A DNA stretch of 64,000 bases from Neckera pumila. Lineage: Eukaryota; Streptophyta; Bryopsida; Hypnales; Neckeraceae. This document shows, piece after piece, positions 33,845 through 46,928 of the stretch. The notes beneath the pieces were generated by a model, which was not told the DNA's origin, did not search any database, and was given only the letters and a program-made list of their open reading frames with translations. Both the position numbers and the translations under genes were made by a program. Where the stretch lies: the NCBI GenBank assembly GCA_963969595.1, contig OZ018415.1, forward strand, positions 9,734,001-9,798,000, read 5' to 3'. Position 1 is the stretch's first letter, and each line of letters begins with the position of its first letter.

Positions 33845-34976
33845 AATCGCAGATTTGACTTGCAGACTGGAGACCAAGATCCTTTTCTTCATTCTCATTT
33901 CTATTCTCAAATGAGGCCTCCATTGTCTTAGAGCTTGCGAGAATTTGAACTCTCATTGATGCGAGACTGGACTGGGGTGAGGGAGCTGTCAAAGGATCTG
34001 CCCAAACTAGACCTCGAGCAAGGGACAATTCACAATCACGATTTTCCTGAATTGTTTCAAGACTACCCGGATTTGAATGGATTGACAGGATCATATGACT
34101 CCCTTCGCACTGGTAAAAAACTTGCAAAAGGAGGACAAGCAAAAATTTTCAAAGCTCTTGGACCCCCCCACCCCCCACCCCCCACCCCCTAGGCACCAAA
34201 ACAAAGCTTGTGCTTAACTAAAGGTTTTCAAGCAGGCTTTTCCTTTGCAAACCTTGCAAGCTCCAACCTGATGTGCTCCAATTTGGAGGCGTTTCCTTGG
34301 GCCATCCATCTCCTTACCATTGTACCGCCCTGGGTGTGAACTTCCTCAAGGATGGCCGATGTGCATTTGTGTTTCCCCGTCATTGGGGTGATTTACGTCG
34401 CCTCATCCATCAGCAAGGAGTCAAACACTCACCTTTTGAATTCCCTACCTTAGTCAAAATCATGTTCCAAATTGCAGAAGGAATACAAAGTCTGCACATT
34501 CACAACATCTTGCACAGGGACTTGAAGGCCTCCAATATCCTTGTCAATGTAGGCAATCCTGATCAAGATGACTTTTGATGCGTGGTAGCTGATTTTGAAT
34601 GCTTTGTGGGAGTTATGGGTACGGGCTTCTGGAGAGCTCCGGAAATATTGACTTAACTCAATCATCAAACCTCTCAGTCAAAAGCATTGGCATGGTCAAA
34701 AGAAGCAGATGTTTATAGTTTTGGCATGACCTGTTATGAGATATTAACAGGGTGTACACCTTTCAAAGATTTGAAAGCCTCAGATTGGAATGTGGTGCTT
34801 TCTGGGGGTAGATCGCAGCTGCCTCCTCTAGATTCAAACTTGAGGAGGGTCATCAAACTTTGCTGGCATGCTGATCCACAACAGAGACCCAACTTTTCGG
34901 AGATTTGCAAAGTGCTTGCTAATGTGGAAGGTGAATATTGTTTGATAAATTGTGATTTCAAGTTTTCTCTGGCTTA
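33845..34976 (+). pseudogene. Protein kinase relic (TKL-like)
   Basis: A degenerate kinase domain can be followed in order. GKKLAKGGQAKIFKA (about 34108-34152) is the nucleotide-binding loop. A frame break follows at a C-rich tract (34164-34190). LHRDLKASNILV (about 34510-34545) is the catalytic loop, VVADFECFVG (about 34582-34611) has DFE in place of DFG, GTGFWRAPEIL (about 34620-34650) is the activation-segment end, then DVYSFGMTCYEILTGCTPF and the C-lobe Arg in CWHADPQQRPNF. In-frame stops at 34576-34578 and just after APEILT, plus the frame break, rule out a working product. The segment ELFQDYPDLNGLTGSYDSLR before the loop recalls, from memory, a kinase family expanded in mosses; that link is unverified. 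Confidence 0.75.
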
Positions 34977-35577
34977 GTAACTAGACAATTTATAGTGAGA
35001 CTAGATTTAGCATTATTACATACCTAGCAAGACATTTGTGCCCAATGCAATGTGAATTCTATGTGTCAATTTGTAGAGGATTTGCTTGCAGTGGAGACTA
35101 AAAGTGTGGAATTGAACAGGAAATGCAGCTGGGCCTGCCAAACATGTACAAACTCATCGGTGGTGGAATGTTTTTATGCGAAGATTGGGTTTCTCTCGTT
35201 AATGCCAAGTGCTATGGGGACGATTTTGGTGTAGTTGTTGAACTCTCAGAGGACCCGGATGATTGAAGTCCAAAGTGAGCCTTAGTCATTGTTTTCTAAA
35301 GTAGCTTTGAGCAAGTTGTAGGCTAGGGACTATTTTGTCTAGTCCTTTTTTAATTTAGATTGACCATGACTGCAATGTTCTTCTCGTATTGATTTTGGTG
35401 ATATAAAATTAGAGACCATCTGAATTTTTTTATTTTCTTGATATGGTCAATCGACTTTGTCAATTTAAAGCCATTAGAATCTTGGTTCTTTCTTGATTGA
35501 ATAATATGAAGAGATACCTGTTTTGAGATTGTGATATCATGTTGGTGCACATGCAGCTGAATTTGTTATCCGTGTGT

Positions 35578-35912
35578 GGGAGCCAACCCATTTTGGTAGT
35601 GTAGGAAAGTCTATTTCCTATCAGTTATGAGATGAGTAAGTAATTAAGAATGGCGGATTATGTTTGGGCTACAGGACTCTTGATTTGCAATCAATCCTTG
35701 GTCAGAAATAGGGTGATTTGTATGACTAGTATGAGACAAACATAATCTTCACCTAGAAAATTCATGGTAACTTTGATCAGAGAAATAAAACTATGAAAAA
35801 GTATAGAATCTTCTTTAAATCTATTTTTGCACATGGAAAAATCTTTTACTCAACATACCTACGTTCTAAATATGCTCAGGTTGCTTAAATGATCAAAAAT
35901 GGGTTGGCTCCC
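35578..35912. mobile_element. 335-bp MITE with GGGAGCCAACCCATTTT ends
   Basis: Perfect 17-bp inverted ends at 35578-35594 and 35896-35912. The interior is non-coding. No convincing flanking duplication is visible, so the superfamily is unknown. Confidence 0.7.
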
Positions 35913-35927
35913 TTACTGAATTCTTAA

Positions 35928-36845
35928 CCCTAAATCCCCAAAGTCCCCTTGGGGGACACTTGGGATTTTGGGCAGGCTTGTGTGACCTGAAATTTTGATC
36001 TGATTTTTTGAAACTTTTTTTGAAGACAGGGAATCACATTAGCTTTCTAAAAATATAATTTATTTTTTCAATCGGTGCCCGGGAGCAAAAGTTATGCCAC
36101 CGAAGTCAAAAAAACACGTCGCCGGGCAGAAAAAAAAAACTTTAAAAAATTGAATTTTTTATTTTTATTTTTTGTTTCTCAAAGATTATATTTTTGTCTA
36201 CGTTTGAAGCTTTGATTCATTTTATTTGGACTCAGAACAAGAAAGTTATGGACAATCTTGTTTTTCAGGCAATCTAAGCATCTTAAAAAAAAAAACTTAT
36301 AGAATTCATTTTTGAATGTAAGTTTTAGTTTATTTTCAAATTTTTTTTGGAAAAGGTTAAATTTTTTTGCAACAACAATCCCACCGTTGGAATTATGGTG
36401 TATTAAATCCACCTGAGAGCTATTAACAATTTAGTGTTTTGTTCAATTTTGGACCTACTTCTACCTAACAATTTTTTTATATGTGAAAATCAAGTTTTGA
36501 CATTTGAAATTTTTTTCCCCAACTCTCAACTCAAATTTTCAACATAAAAAAATTTAATCCAATGGTGTGTAGTGCAAAAAGAATCCACAAATGGCCGTCA
36601 AACTCATCTGAAATTGCAGGCCACAGTTCAAAAAACTTCTTTTTCCAACTTCAAATGCTTATATCTTCCAATCCGTAGGGTCAAACTTCATGACATTTTA
36701 ACCACATGATCTAAGATAAGTGAAGTACAAGATCCTATGGTTAGATAATAAAAAAAAAAATGGGGGGGGATTTCATGAATGATTGCGGCAAAAATGGCAA
36801 TTCTTAGTGGTTTTGGAGCCAGAAAATGCCTTGGGGATTTAGGAG
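35928..36845 (+). mobile_element. TTAA-flanked piggyBac-like element (copy P3, 918 bp)
   Basis: TTAA at 35924-35927 and 36846-36849. The element begins CCCTAAATCCCC and ends GGGGATTTAGGAG. It is non-coding. Near the left end a short hairpin (CCCCTTGGGGG) is followed by GATTTTGGGCAGG, a landmark shared with P8 and P9. It begins 15 bp after a different MITE (35578-35912). Confidence 0.8.
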
Positions 36846-37536
36846 TTAAATTGCAGTTGAAGAGGTCTATTTTAAGTTTTATGTTGCCTCTTTCTTTGTT
36901 AAAGTTTTCACGCAACTACAGAGACGTTATAATTATCTTGGCAGGTGTTGTTGTTCTTGTAGTATTTTTGTGTGGTCTGAGTAAACCCAACTTGATGTAG
37001 ATTATCCAAGTGTCGTGTCCCAATATTCAATTTTGGATTTTTTCCAACCAAAGGATTCACACACTATTTAAAAAGATGATTTCCATGGTGACTGGCCCGA
37101 TGTTCTAGGATTAACCATGCAAAGATGAGATCTATCTTGGCCCTAAGGTACTTTACCAAGAAGGATTTGATTTTTGGACCAATAAGTAGTGCATTCTTCA
37201 TTTCTATTTTCATCTATCAATTGTTTTTTGGTTGATGCTACATTACAAGGTTAAGGCCTCAAATTTGATGTGAGGGTTCAAACCACTTCAATATTTCAAC
37301 CATTTCTATCTACGAATTCCGACTACTAACACAAAAGACAAGCCACTCTCTATAGTATCACACTAAAAGTTGTATTTAGAGTCCCCTATACTAACTACTC
37401 ACTGAAAACTATAATTTTGTATGATAGATGAATATTTTTACCAAGAACATAAATATAAATACTATTCAAAGAGGAATATCTCTATAAACATAATTGATAA
37501 AACTATTTATCAATAAAAAAAATTATGGCATTTTAA

Positions 37537-38457
37537 CCCCTAAAGGACCAATATGCATTTTTTGGCCATATAGAATTTTTGGGCAACTATATACGACTAG
37601 AGATTTTCATATTTTTGGCTGAAATTTTAATAGAAGGTGGGAGCAAGGAATATCTTTCATATGCACCAAATTTCATGACATTTGGAAATACATGTCAAAA
37701 GTTATGGTCTAATATGTTACTTTGTTTCATAACTGGGCAGTCCAGGCAGATAAAAAAACCACTTTTTTTGAAAACAAAAATTTGAAAGTGGTTTTTTAGA
37801 GTTATATATAGGTAAAAAGCTTTGAATCATCCCAATTTGATCAAGGAGTCAAAAGTTATGAAGATTTTAAGTTCGCGGGCACTTATAGATTCTTGACTCT
37901 AAAATAACGTTTGAAGTCCTTTATTTTACTCAATTTTCAATATTTTTTGAAAAAAATTAAATCCTAGGATGCATATTATTTATTAAAACATTTTCACCAT
38001 TGGGATTAGCATTTTTCCATTCCATAATTAAATTCTTGACAATTTTGTATTTTGAATCTTTCCCTACTACTATCTACTTACTATTTTTTTCCTATATGTT
38101 GTACAATTCCAAATGAAGTGAAATTTTTCAAGCATGTAGCCAACTTGTCTAGGAAAAAGAATCCAAAGAAGAACCATCATTTTGGACATTTTTTCATCAA
38201 AAGTGAGCTTGTGAAGTGCTGCTGCCCTGTTTTTCGCAAGGCCAAAAAAATGGTCTTAGTGAATTTGAATGCTTATATCTTGCAATCCAAGCGGTCAAAA
38301 TTCTTGAAAATTTTAACATATGTTCTCAAGTCAGCATACTACAAGAGCCTACAGTTACATGTGTCAAAAGAACTTTTTTTCAAAAATTGGATAGTTGTAC
38401 TAAAAATGGCAATTTTTGAGCATTTTTGGTGAGAATGTAGTCATAGAACTTTAGGGG
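37537..38457 (+). mobile_element. TTAA-flanked piggyBac-like element (copy P4, 921 bp)
   Basis: TTAA at 37533-37536 and 38458-38461. Ends CCCCTAAAGGACC and ACTTTAGGGG form inverted repeats. The interior is non-coding and, with P5 and P7, forms a subfamily distinct from P3/P8/P9. Confidence 0.85.
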
Positions 38458-38461
38458 TTAA

Positions 38462-41334
38462 AATCAAGTAGTGTAGATGACACTAAATACATCTTTTAGT
38501 GTAGCACTACTAAAAAACCTTTCACAAGGTCTTCAAAGAATGCACTTCTTCAAAAGACTAGTTGTGAATGTCCGATTATTGTTATTACTAGTTTTTGAAG
38601 TGCGCATCAAGAGATTTTTTCTAAATTCTTAATGATAATGCTTGCTAGTGGTAAGTTGTACCTATATTGTTTATTGGCTTTGGATCATGGAAGGAATCTT
38701 TGCATCAATGCTTGTTTTTTGGACTAGTGATTGGTTTCACTACACATGCTAATTTGGAAGGGACAAAACCAGAGAGGTCAAAATTTATTACAGCTGGTGA
38801 AATTTTGCCAAAAAACAACAACCTTACTGTGCATCAATATATAAAGTTAGCTACAATTTAGCTCAATGTAAAGAAGCTTGAGTAGGTACCTTATTTGAAA
38901 AGTGTAGAAATAGAATAATCACCAATTATAAAATTATTCTCTAGTATGATAAATTTGAATCATGGAAGTCGGTCAAGTAAGACTAACCTATATTAATAGA
39001 TTCATTTCAAATTGGGTAATATAGCCAAAGGTAGGGAAAAAATTCTTGCTTGGCATCAACACTTGATAGTTAGGCAATTCCAAACTATGGCCACATTCAC
39101 AAACATCACACAATTCCATATTTGAAACACAAATGTTGCATTCAATTTGTCAATATACACACGCACACAATCTCCATAACAACACTTTTCCAATTGGACA
39201 ATTATATAGACAGGCACATATACACTAGATTTTCACAAAGTTCTTTGCATCAATCCCAAATAAAAATTTACACAACCAAATATCACACTCCTAAACAGTT
39301 AAAAAAGTTAGCTAGCTTGGTTGGGACTCATATACACATCTACGATTGTGGATGAAAAAATGCTAACATTAGAGGGGTTTTGGGGGCCTTGGAAGACTAT
39401 TTCAGGCCCGTTCCCTAGTCTGCCCAGATTCAGTGAACGACGGTATGGGCATGTCAGATTTTTTTTTTAAATTTTAAAAATGACATGGCAGTTGCTGTGC
39501 CACATCAGCCAGCTGCTGCAGCTGCATTCCCGCAGTCTAGGAACACAGGGGAACTCGCAGTCTCCCGACACCCCAAACTCTCCTCTAATGCTTGGCCAAA
39601 GCCGGCTTAATACCATTCCTTATCAACAAACTCAACCACCCCAACTACCAACTTTGAATCAAGTCACAACTGTTGGAATCCAATTCCCTTAAACAACTTC
39701 AAACAATCTTCAATTAGACTATTAAGCCCCCCTTGGATACCACCTTTCCCACATATTTAGGATTATTTAAATCCAAAAGTTAAGACTCCCAAATGGCAAA
39801 CCTACACAACACGCAATCCAACAATAATTAACACCTATCTACAACAAGTATACTAATGCTATAGGGACAACCAAATGAATCATTATAGTGCAATTTCTCT
39901 TTGGGTTTATATTTAGTGTATATTTATTATAAGAGAAATTATTTTTAGGCTTATTAATATACAAATCATTCTTGATCTTCAAAATAAAGACATTTGCTTC
40001 CTATAAATTAAATTTTAATTTATAATAGGGAATCTTGAATGCAAGCTTAGCCATGAATTGGGTCACTATAACATGAATTGGGCTATTGTAACAAAAATTA
40101 TTCTTGTTACATTGACACTATTTTAGAAAATGTTTTGCAATGAATACAACATATTAGTGTATATCATTGAGCATTATTTATTAGATCTTGTACTAATTGC
40201 TTATTAATTGAATGATATTTGAAGTACTTAATAGCTTCTTAATGTTGGTTCCAAGGTATACAATCATTTCAAACTTAGAAGGATTGTAGGAGATCAAATT
40301 CAGTCATTTTTTGCATGTTTTAAATGCAAGAAAATTATGGTTTTATTTTAATTTTAAAAGATTCAAATTATATGTTTTTGATGTGTATTAAAATATGTAC
40401 CAAAGCTATACAAAAGACTTACCTTCAAGATGCTATACACGTTTTTTTTATATAGTATTTGTAGAACAACAATTTCTACATGATTTCTATATGATGATTA
40501 TGCTTTGTGAATAACATTTTGTATGCACAAGCATGGTTCTTTTTATTAATTCTTAATTTAAGCATCCAATTAAACATATGAGCATGAGTTGTATTATTAA
40601 TCCTTAATCCTAAGAGATTTTTCTAAGCTTGATCAAGTGCTCATATTAGAATTTTTTAGGAGGTAATTGATAATTGTGGTATACATATGGTAATGCAATT
40701 CCAACTAACAAATGCAATAACTTTCTGAACTTTAGAATTTTTTTAGAATTATGAACTGAATTAGAAATTAGACTAGGTGAATGCTACAAGTTTTTAATTT
40801 TGATGAAGAATTTTTACTCCAACAGATATTGATACTATTTAAAGAGGGAATCACTATAAGCATACTTAATAAAAATATTCATCATGAATAAACTTATAGA
40901 ATTTATAAATTAATTAGTGTGGTTTATACTAAATATCATTATTAGTGTAGTTTTGACTCATGATAACCACATAATGTGGCACATAGGTTAAGGTAGCTTG
41001 CTCTTAAAGCAACCATTTAAGAGATGATTGTCTTTTAGGGAAGCTAGACGCCTTGAAACAATTTATGGTATATTTTATTAGGAAAAAAATTAGAATGGAC
41101 ATCTAACCCAAGTTGTTTCCTATTTTTTGGACCTTTGTGGAAAGAACTACAACATTTTCAAATTGAAATGCAATGGTCACTAGCTAAAAGCAACCATTTT
41201 CTAAAATGTACACTTGTGTCATGATTGCTCTTAGAACATGGGCGCTTTTAGAGCATAGTACTTTCCTAACCGAGCAAAAAAACCTCAAGAAAAAAACCTC
41301 AAACTGTCTGATTGCACTCAGAGATCAACATGTA
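38462..41334. other. No gene seen between P4 and P5
   Basis: AT-rich sequence. A short GC-richer patch at 39360-39560 shows no recognised coding. No element boundaries were identified. Confidence 0.4.
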
Positions 41335-41338
41335 TTAA

Positions 41339-42267
41339 TTCCTAAGGAACCAAATAATGTTTTTTTGGCAGCATAGAAATTTTTAGGCAGATCACTAAGA
41401 ATGGACTTTTCATTTTTTTTTCTTTGAAATTTTCACAAAACATGTGATCAAGGGATAACTGTAAAGCACAATAATTTTTGTAACTTTTGACAACATTATT
41501 AAAAAGTTATTGTATGATATGTAATTTTATTTTCAACCTAGGCAGCATGTGCAGATTATAAAAATCATTTTTTTAAGAAACAAAAGTTTGGAGTTGGTTT
41601 TCTAAATTCATGTATACATGGAAAGCTTTTAATCATTCCATTTTTATTAATGAGATGAAAGTTATGAGGAGTTTTAGTTTGCAAGAAATTATAGAATCTC
41701 TACTCTAAAATAACTTTGAAGTTCTTTATTTAACTCAATTTTCAATAATTTTGGAAAGAGATATTAAAATATAGAATGTAGATTGTTTATTACAGCATTA
41801 CAACCATTGGAATTGGCATTTTTTAATTCCATAACTAAGTTCTTAACAATTTGGTATTTTGAAATGAATCATTCTCTACTTCTTCTACGTATTACTTTTT
41901 CAAGTATAAATATGAATTTTTTTCTTTTCAATTTTTTCATACGTATTTCCAACTTATTTCTTTAATATATGATGGAGAATTGCAAGTTCTAGGATCTACA
42001 TATTTTTTGGGTAAAATATTTGAAAGATGAAATCTAACCATTTGGAAAGGGTTGAAAATACTTCCTTTTGAAACCCAAGCATCATGATCTTGAAATTGGT
42101 ATAGTTTTTTATTCTGAAATTTTAGGAGGATGTACTTTAACAAGTTAACTGAAGGATTTTGCAATTGAGTTTGTTAAAAAGTAGATATAGATGAAGATTT
42201 AGCCTTGCTTTAGAGACTAGTATTTTGAAGAAGTTTTGAGTCTCTAAACATGAAAGAACTTTAGGGA
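41339..42267 (+). mobile_element. TTAA-flanked piggyBac-like element (copy P5, 929 bp)
   Basis: TTAA at 41335-41338 and 42268-42271. Ends TTCCTAAGGAACC and GAACTTTAGGGA are diverged inverted repeats. The interior resembles P4 (for example the landmark around GTTCTTAACAATTTGGTATT). Confidence 0.7.
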
Positions 42268-42699
42268 TTAACCACAATTGTTTGGTTGATGTTTTTTCCT
42301 TGAAGTGAAATAAAAATTTTCTTGAATGTGCAATAATGAAAATTGATTAAAAGATGAAAACATCACCACCAACAGAATGTTGGTACCAAAGTTTTGCCTT
42401 TTATACCAACAATTGTCTTGGGTTGGGTCTCGAACACTTTTGAGGATTTAAAAACTCCCATAATTGTCTCTCAAATGGACAATTAGAAATCCAAGTACTA
42501 AGTTTGTACATATTAATCATTTTTGGATAGATTATTTTGAAATTTTGATACAATGTGCAAAAATGTGAAATTTTGTTGAGAAAGGGGAGGTCTTTCTGCA
42601 ATATTTTGACTTTCAATGAGTGCTTTTGTGTTTTTTTAAATAGATGATTCACACTATAGCAAAAGGGATGATTTCCATAGTCACCAACGTGTCCTTTAA

Positions 42700-43336
42700 C
42701 CTATAAATGCCCAAGGCACCCAAATCTGGTGTTTGCAAAACTTTGAAGATAAATAAAATCTAATGCAATTGCTATTTTTAGTAGTTTATATTTTCAGAAA
42801 GTTCTTCTTGGAGTCTAATTTTAGCATCAAAAATCCAATCTTGAAAATAAATGATAGTGATTTTTCTATTCAAGTTTTTGTACAAGGATACCCATTGCAA
42901 CCTTGACTTCCCATAGTGTTGAGAGCTCTTGGAAATGAGCCTCAAATACACTAGATCTTGGAGAAAAAGTCACATTCAAAATTCATTTAAGAAAATTGTA
43001 GAGTAGATTTTAAGAAGCTATAAATCGATTAGGGTTATACAAGTTAGGCCCTTTAACCTCATATTTTTTTGGTCACCAACTTTTTAGATTTGACTTGTAT
43101 AAAGAAGATTGAAAGATTTTTGCAATTTTAGCACCCTCCTGGTCAAATATTATAATCTTTCACTCCATAAATGATATTGTTGTGTTTTCTTTTCCTATGA
43201 GATTGCTGGCTTGTCCAGTTTGAATTTGTACGGTTACAATTAAAAAAAAATTGATACAACTTATTAGAATGTTGGCATTTTGTTCAATTTCAAGCAAATT
43301 CCAAGAAGCCCAAAACAGGCCTTGGGCATTTAGGGG
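42700..43336. mobile_element. TTAA-flanked piggyBac-like element (copy P6, 637 bp)
   Basis: TTAA at 42696-42699 and 43337-43340. Ends CCTATAAATGCCCAAGGC and GCCTTGGGCATTTAGGGG pair closely. It is shorter than the ~920-bp copies and so is probably an internally deleted or separate subfamily. Confidence 0.7.
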
Positions 43337-43779
43337 TTAAGGACTAACAATAGTTTCTCCAAAGTCAGAAACTTGCCTCTTCTACTTTTCACATACGAGC
43401 CTCCCTCCAAAAAGCTATTGTCCCAAAATTCAGATTCTCCTCTTGCAACTACTATAGACTTCTATATAGAACTCAAATTTTTCTGTAGTCTTTTATGCAA
43501 GGTTTGTCTAATATGAGGTGTATGAAAATGCCTTTTGAGAAAAAAGATTTTGAAAAAATAAAGATTTAATAGAATGAACCATAAAGTGGTATGATATTTG
43601 TCTGGAGTTGCAAGCTAAGTTTAAATTATGGTCCCCAACAATGAATGCATTGTGGTCCACTGCTTCGTCTTGAGTTTAGCTCTAAATTCATGGTTCTTGT
43701 CCTCTTGAGTTACAATCACTCGTGAGTTTCCATTAGTGGAAGCAAAATCAGGGATCAAACTAAAAAGAGCTAGTGCCTT

Positions 43780-43930
43780 GGTGGGACGGCACCCACCCCA
43801 CCTGCGGGCGCTTTAGTTGTATTTGTGTTTTTGTTTGTTTTGTTGTTTTGCTCTTCCCAGGCCGTTTGCGGCTGGGTTCTAGTTTCCTTTTTTCTTGCAA
43901 TAAAGGTCTCTTTACTTGTGTCAAAAAAAA
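43780..43930 (+). mobile_element. LINE or retroposon 3' tail with poly(A)
   Basis: The segment runs from TTGGTGGGACGGCACCC through GTTTGCGGCTGGGTTCTAG and TGCAATAAAGG to a terminal TCAAAAAAAA. It resembles, by eye, the 3' end of the minus-strand LINE at 58.0 kb, so it is probably a short 5'-truncated insertion. Confidence 0.5.
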
Positions 43931-44344
43931 CTAAAACTCAAAAGAACTCCATTTTGGACCCTAAAGAAGTTTGATCCCCTATTTTTTTTTTTTTTTTTTG
44001 CTATTCAAAGAGGAAGAAACCCCATTATATCAGTTTCCTCCCACTTTGCATTTAGCTCTTCTTCCAGTAACTTATGTCAATAAGAATTTTTCTCCGGCCA
44101 TAATTTAATTCAAATTTTTTTCTGGTGCGTCCAAAGCTCCAGATCTACATTCCCCTCCTGCGCTCCAGATCTCTGAGAGTCTCATGGGGTAACTTCGCGT
44201 TGCAGCGTGGCGGACGCGAAGGCGCGAGCGTGAGTGCGTGAGTGCGCGAGCGATGGAGTGCAGGAAGCGGCGCTAGCAAGCCTTCCCTAGAAGCTGCTGT
44301 ATTCCGTTTTCTCACGATCGGAATTTCACGAAACGCTTGTTTGG

Positions 44345-45052
44345 ATGCTGGCGTGCCCCCCTTGCTCACCGCCATCCCTCGAGTTGCCACATCGGAAACA
44401 AGCAAGCCACACAAGCCAGCCAGCCCGCCAGCCAGCGATGAACTCGGAGATGGCGGTGGTGGAGCAGGCTGAGGCCGTGCTGATGCAGCAAGTTCTCTCG
44501 CACCAGCCATCTGGCAATTCCAGAAGAGGGCTGGACACGCACTCCACGGCACCACGGTTTCATCACATGGCTTCATCACCTGCACATGAGGCCAACCCCA
44601 TGCCGAGGCAAAATCTCACGTACAAAGACTTTTCAATCACGCCACTCAAGTTTTTTAACGCCCCTGGTGCCCTCGCGGCTAATTCTTCTTCACGCCAATC
44701 GAAACCCACGACCCTGCTGGTGTTCACGTTTCAGAAGGCAGTGGGGCTCGGACTTGGAGCTCGGAGTTGGAACTGTAACAACAAGGGCCTCGCACATGGG
44801 GGGTGGTGCGGGCTGCATCCGACCCCCAATGGCCAAGGGCGGGCCCCCACCCCCCTGCTGGTTACAGCCTTCCCAGGGGCTTCGCCTGCCCAGCTGGCGG
44901 TGGGGGATTTCACCTGCCCACCCCACCCGGTGGCCAGGGAGGGTGAAAACCCAGGGAAGTTAAAAACATTAATGTTGAGAGTATTTGGTTGCTGCGGAAG
45001 AGCTTTAGGGTTCATTTCTTTTTGCATGTTATGGTTTTTTTATAATTTTTAG
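44345..45052 (+). other. Open frame of 235 residues in a GC-rich island, unassigned
   Basis: The block 44140-44960 is markedly more GC-rich than its surroundings. The plus-strand frame includes an internal Met (44438) starting MNSEMAVVEQAEAVLMQQVL, which could be a true exon, but the rest is Pro/Gly/Ser-rich low-complexity and ends in a hydrophobic tail in AT-rich DNA. Several overlapping frames on both strands are also open, as expected for GC-rich sequence. It may be a first exon with 5' UTR of an unseen gene. No family is recognised. Confidence 0.2.
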
Positions 45053-45206
45053 GGTGGGAGTACTTGAATGTGTTGTGGAGAATTTAAATACTATTTTTTG
45101 GGACTTCCGTTTTGGATTAGTGTTTCAATTTAAAAGGTTTTCTAACTTACTAAGGTTTTTGAGCAACAAATTAAGAAAGTTTATAAATTTGTGAGAGCTT
45201 TGTTAG

Positions 45207-45808
45207 TCCCTAAAGGTTTTTGACCATGTTTCACCAAAAACGCTCCAAAACTGCCATTTCTAATAAAAGTACCAAATTTTAGGAAATAAACAGTTTTTTG
45301 AACACATGTAGACGTAAGATCTTGTAGTGCAATGGTTTGAGAAAATGTGGAAAAAATATCAAAATTTTCTACCATGTGGATTGCAAGATATTAGTGTTTG
45401 AATTAAGAAAAATCTTTTTTTTGGCCCTACAAAAAATTGGGCAGCTGCACTTCACAATGTCATATTTGTATGAAAAATTGTCCAGATTGGGGTTACTCTT
45501 TGGATTCATTTTGAAGTCAAGTTGGCTATATGCTTGAAACTTATTAGATCATTTGGAATTGTACAACACACAAAAAAAAATAATTAATTACAAAATTGAA
45601 AACTGCCGATTTCAATGGTGATGTAATGTTGTAATAAATAATCTACACCCAATGTTTTTATTTATTTTCAAAAATATTGAAAATTGAGTTAAATAATGGA
45701 CTTCAAAGTTTATTTTAGAGTAGAGATTCCATAACTACCCACAAACTAAAAGTCCTCATAATTTGCATCTCATTAATTAAAATAGAATGATTCAAAAGCT
45801 TTATATAT

Positions 45809-45846
<38 letters not shown>

Positions 45847-46099
45847 AGAAAACTAGTTAATTTTTTTTTAAATGATTTTTTAAGAATTTTTTGAAATGCT
45901 CGTTCAGCATTGAAAATCACATATCATACAATAACTTTTAAACCATGCAGTCAAAAGTTATGAAAATTGTTGGGCCTTAAAGTTACTCCTCGAAAAAATA
46001 TTGTGTGAAAATTTCAAAGAAAAAAAATAAAAACTCCGCACGTAGTGAGTTGCCCCAAAATGCTATGTTCACAAAAAAGCATGTTCAATGCTTTAGGGG
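45207..46099 (-). mobile_element. piggyBac-like element, inverted orientation (copy P7, about 893 bp)
   Basis: Begins TCCCTAAAGG after TTAG (diverged TTAA) and ends GCTTTAGGGG before TTAA (46100-46103). The left side matches the complement of other copies' right ends. An (AG)n microsatellite lies inside at 45811-45843. Confidence 0.7.
45811..45843. repeat. (AG)n microsatellite
   Basis: About 16 uninterrupted AG units inside copy P7. Confidence 0.95.
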
Positions 46100-46103
46100 T
46101 TAA

Positions 46104-46928
46104 ACAATATGAAGCCCTATTTTTGTGTTTCTATTAGTAATGACATAAGCTTATAATTTTGATTGTAACTAACGAATTTGAAAACGATTTGCAAGACTTT
46201 GAAAATGGTGAAAAGGCTCACCGCATGCGGTAAAAGAAGCCCGTACGGGCTGGCCCTCACCAGTTCACGGGTCCAGACCGGTTGGGCTTCCTGGGCCCCA
46301 ACCCGGCCTTTCCGGCCCTCACCTGGGGTCCCAAACCCAGCCGTGAGGGCTCATGTGCTTGGGTTTCAAGAGAATTGGGGCGCTGGGTTTGCAGCTGTAT
46401 TCTCCGTCAGGTAATGATACTCGATGTGCATAGATGTGATCGAGAATCGAATAGTGGTTTGTAAGAATTAGGGGGGGCCTTATGGGGGGGGAGCTTCTAC
46501 TGTTGAATCCCTGATGCTCTCCATAAATGGATGAAATGCAGCGAGGTATGATAGAGCATAAATGGGCAACGGAGCTGGTTGCTGTTGTTGATGTTGCTTT
46601 TTTCTTCCCTGCCAGTTGTCGCAGAATTGTGATTTTTGCGTTTTCATAATTGGGGTATGTTTTGTGATGGGGAGGATACCAAAATTAGGATTTTCTGTGA
46701 AATTCTCTTTTATGGGGTCTGTCAATCTTGCTTTTCAGGAATGTGATGATATCAGTGCTAATCTGGTGCGCGCTCTCGTTTTTAGGTAGCTGTTGACGCT
46801 CTGGAACTTGCAAGCTTCGGATTGTGTCCGACAGGCAAGAGGGTTTTGGTGCTTAACCTATTGATGTGAATTCTCGCACAGTTGACAATCGCTGAGAAGA
46901 AGTAAAAGAGAACGAAAAGAATCAGTGG
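46104..46928 (+). promoter_or_regulatory. Upstream region of the phenylalanine hydroxylase gene
   Basis: Contains a GC-rich patch (46220-46360) and then sequence close to genomic average up to the start codon. It should hold the promoter and 5' UTR by position, but I see no TATA box or other element I can defend. Confidence 0.3.
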
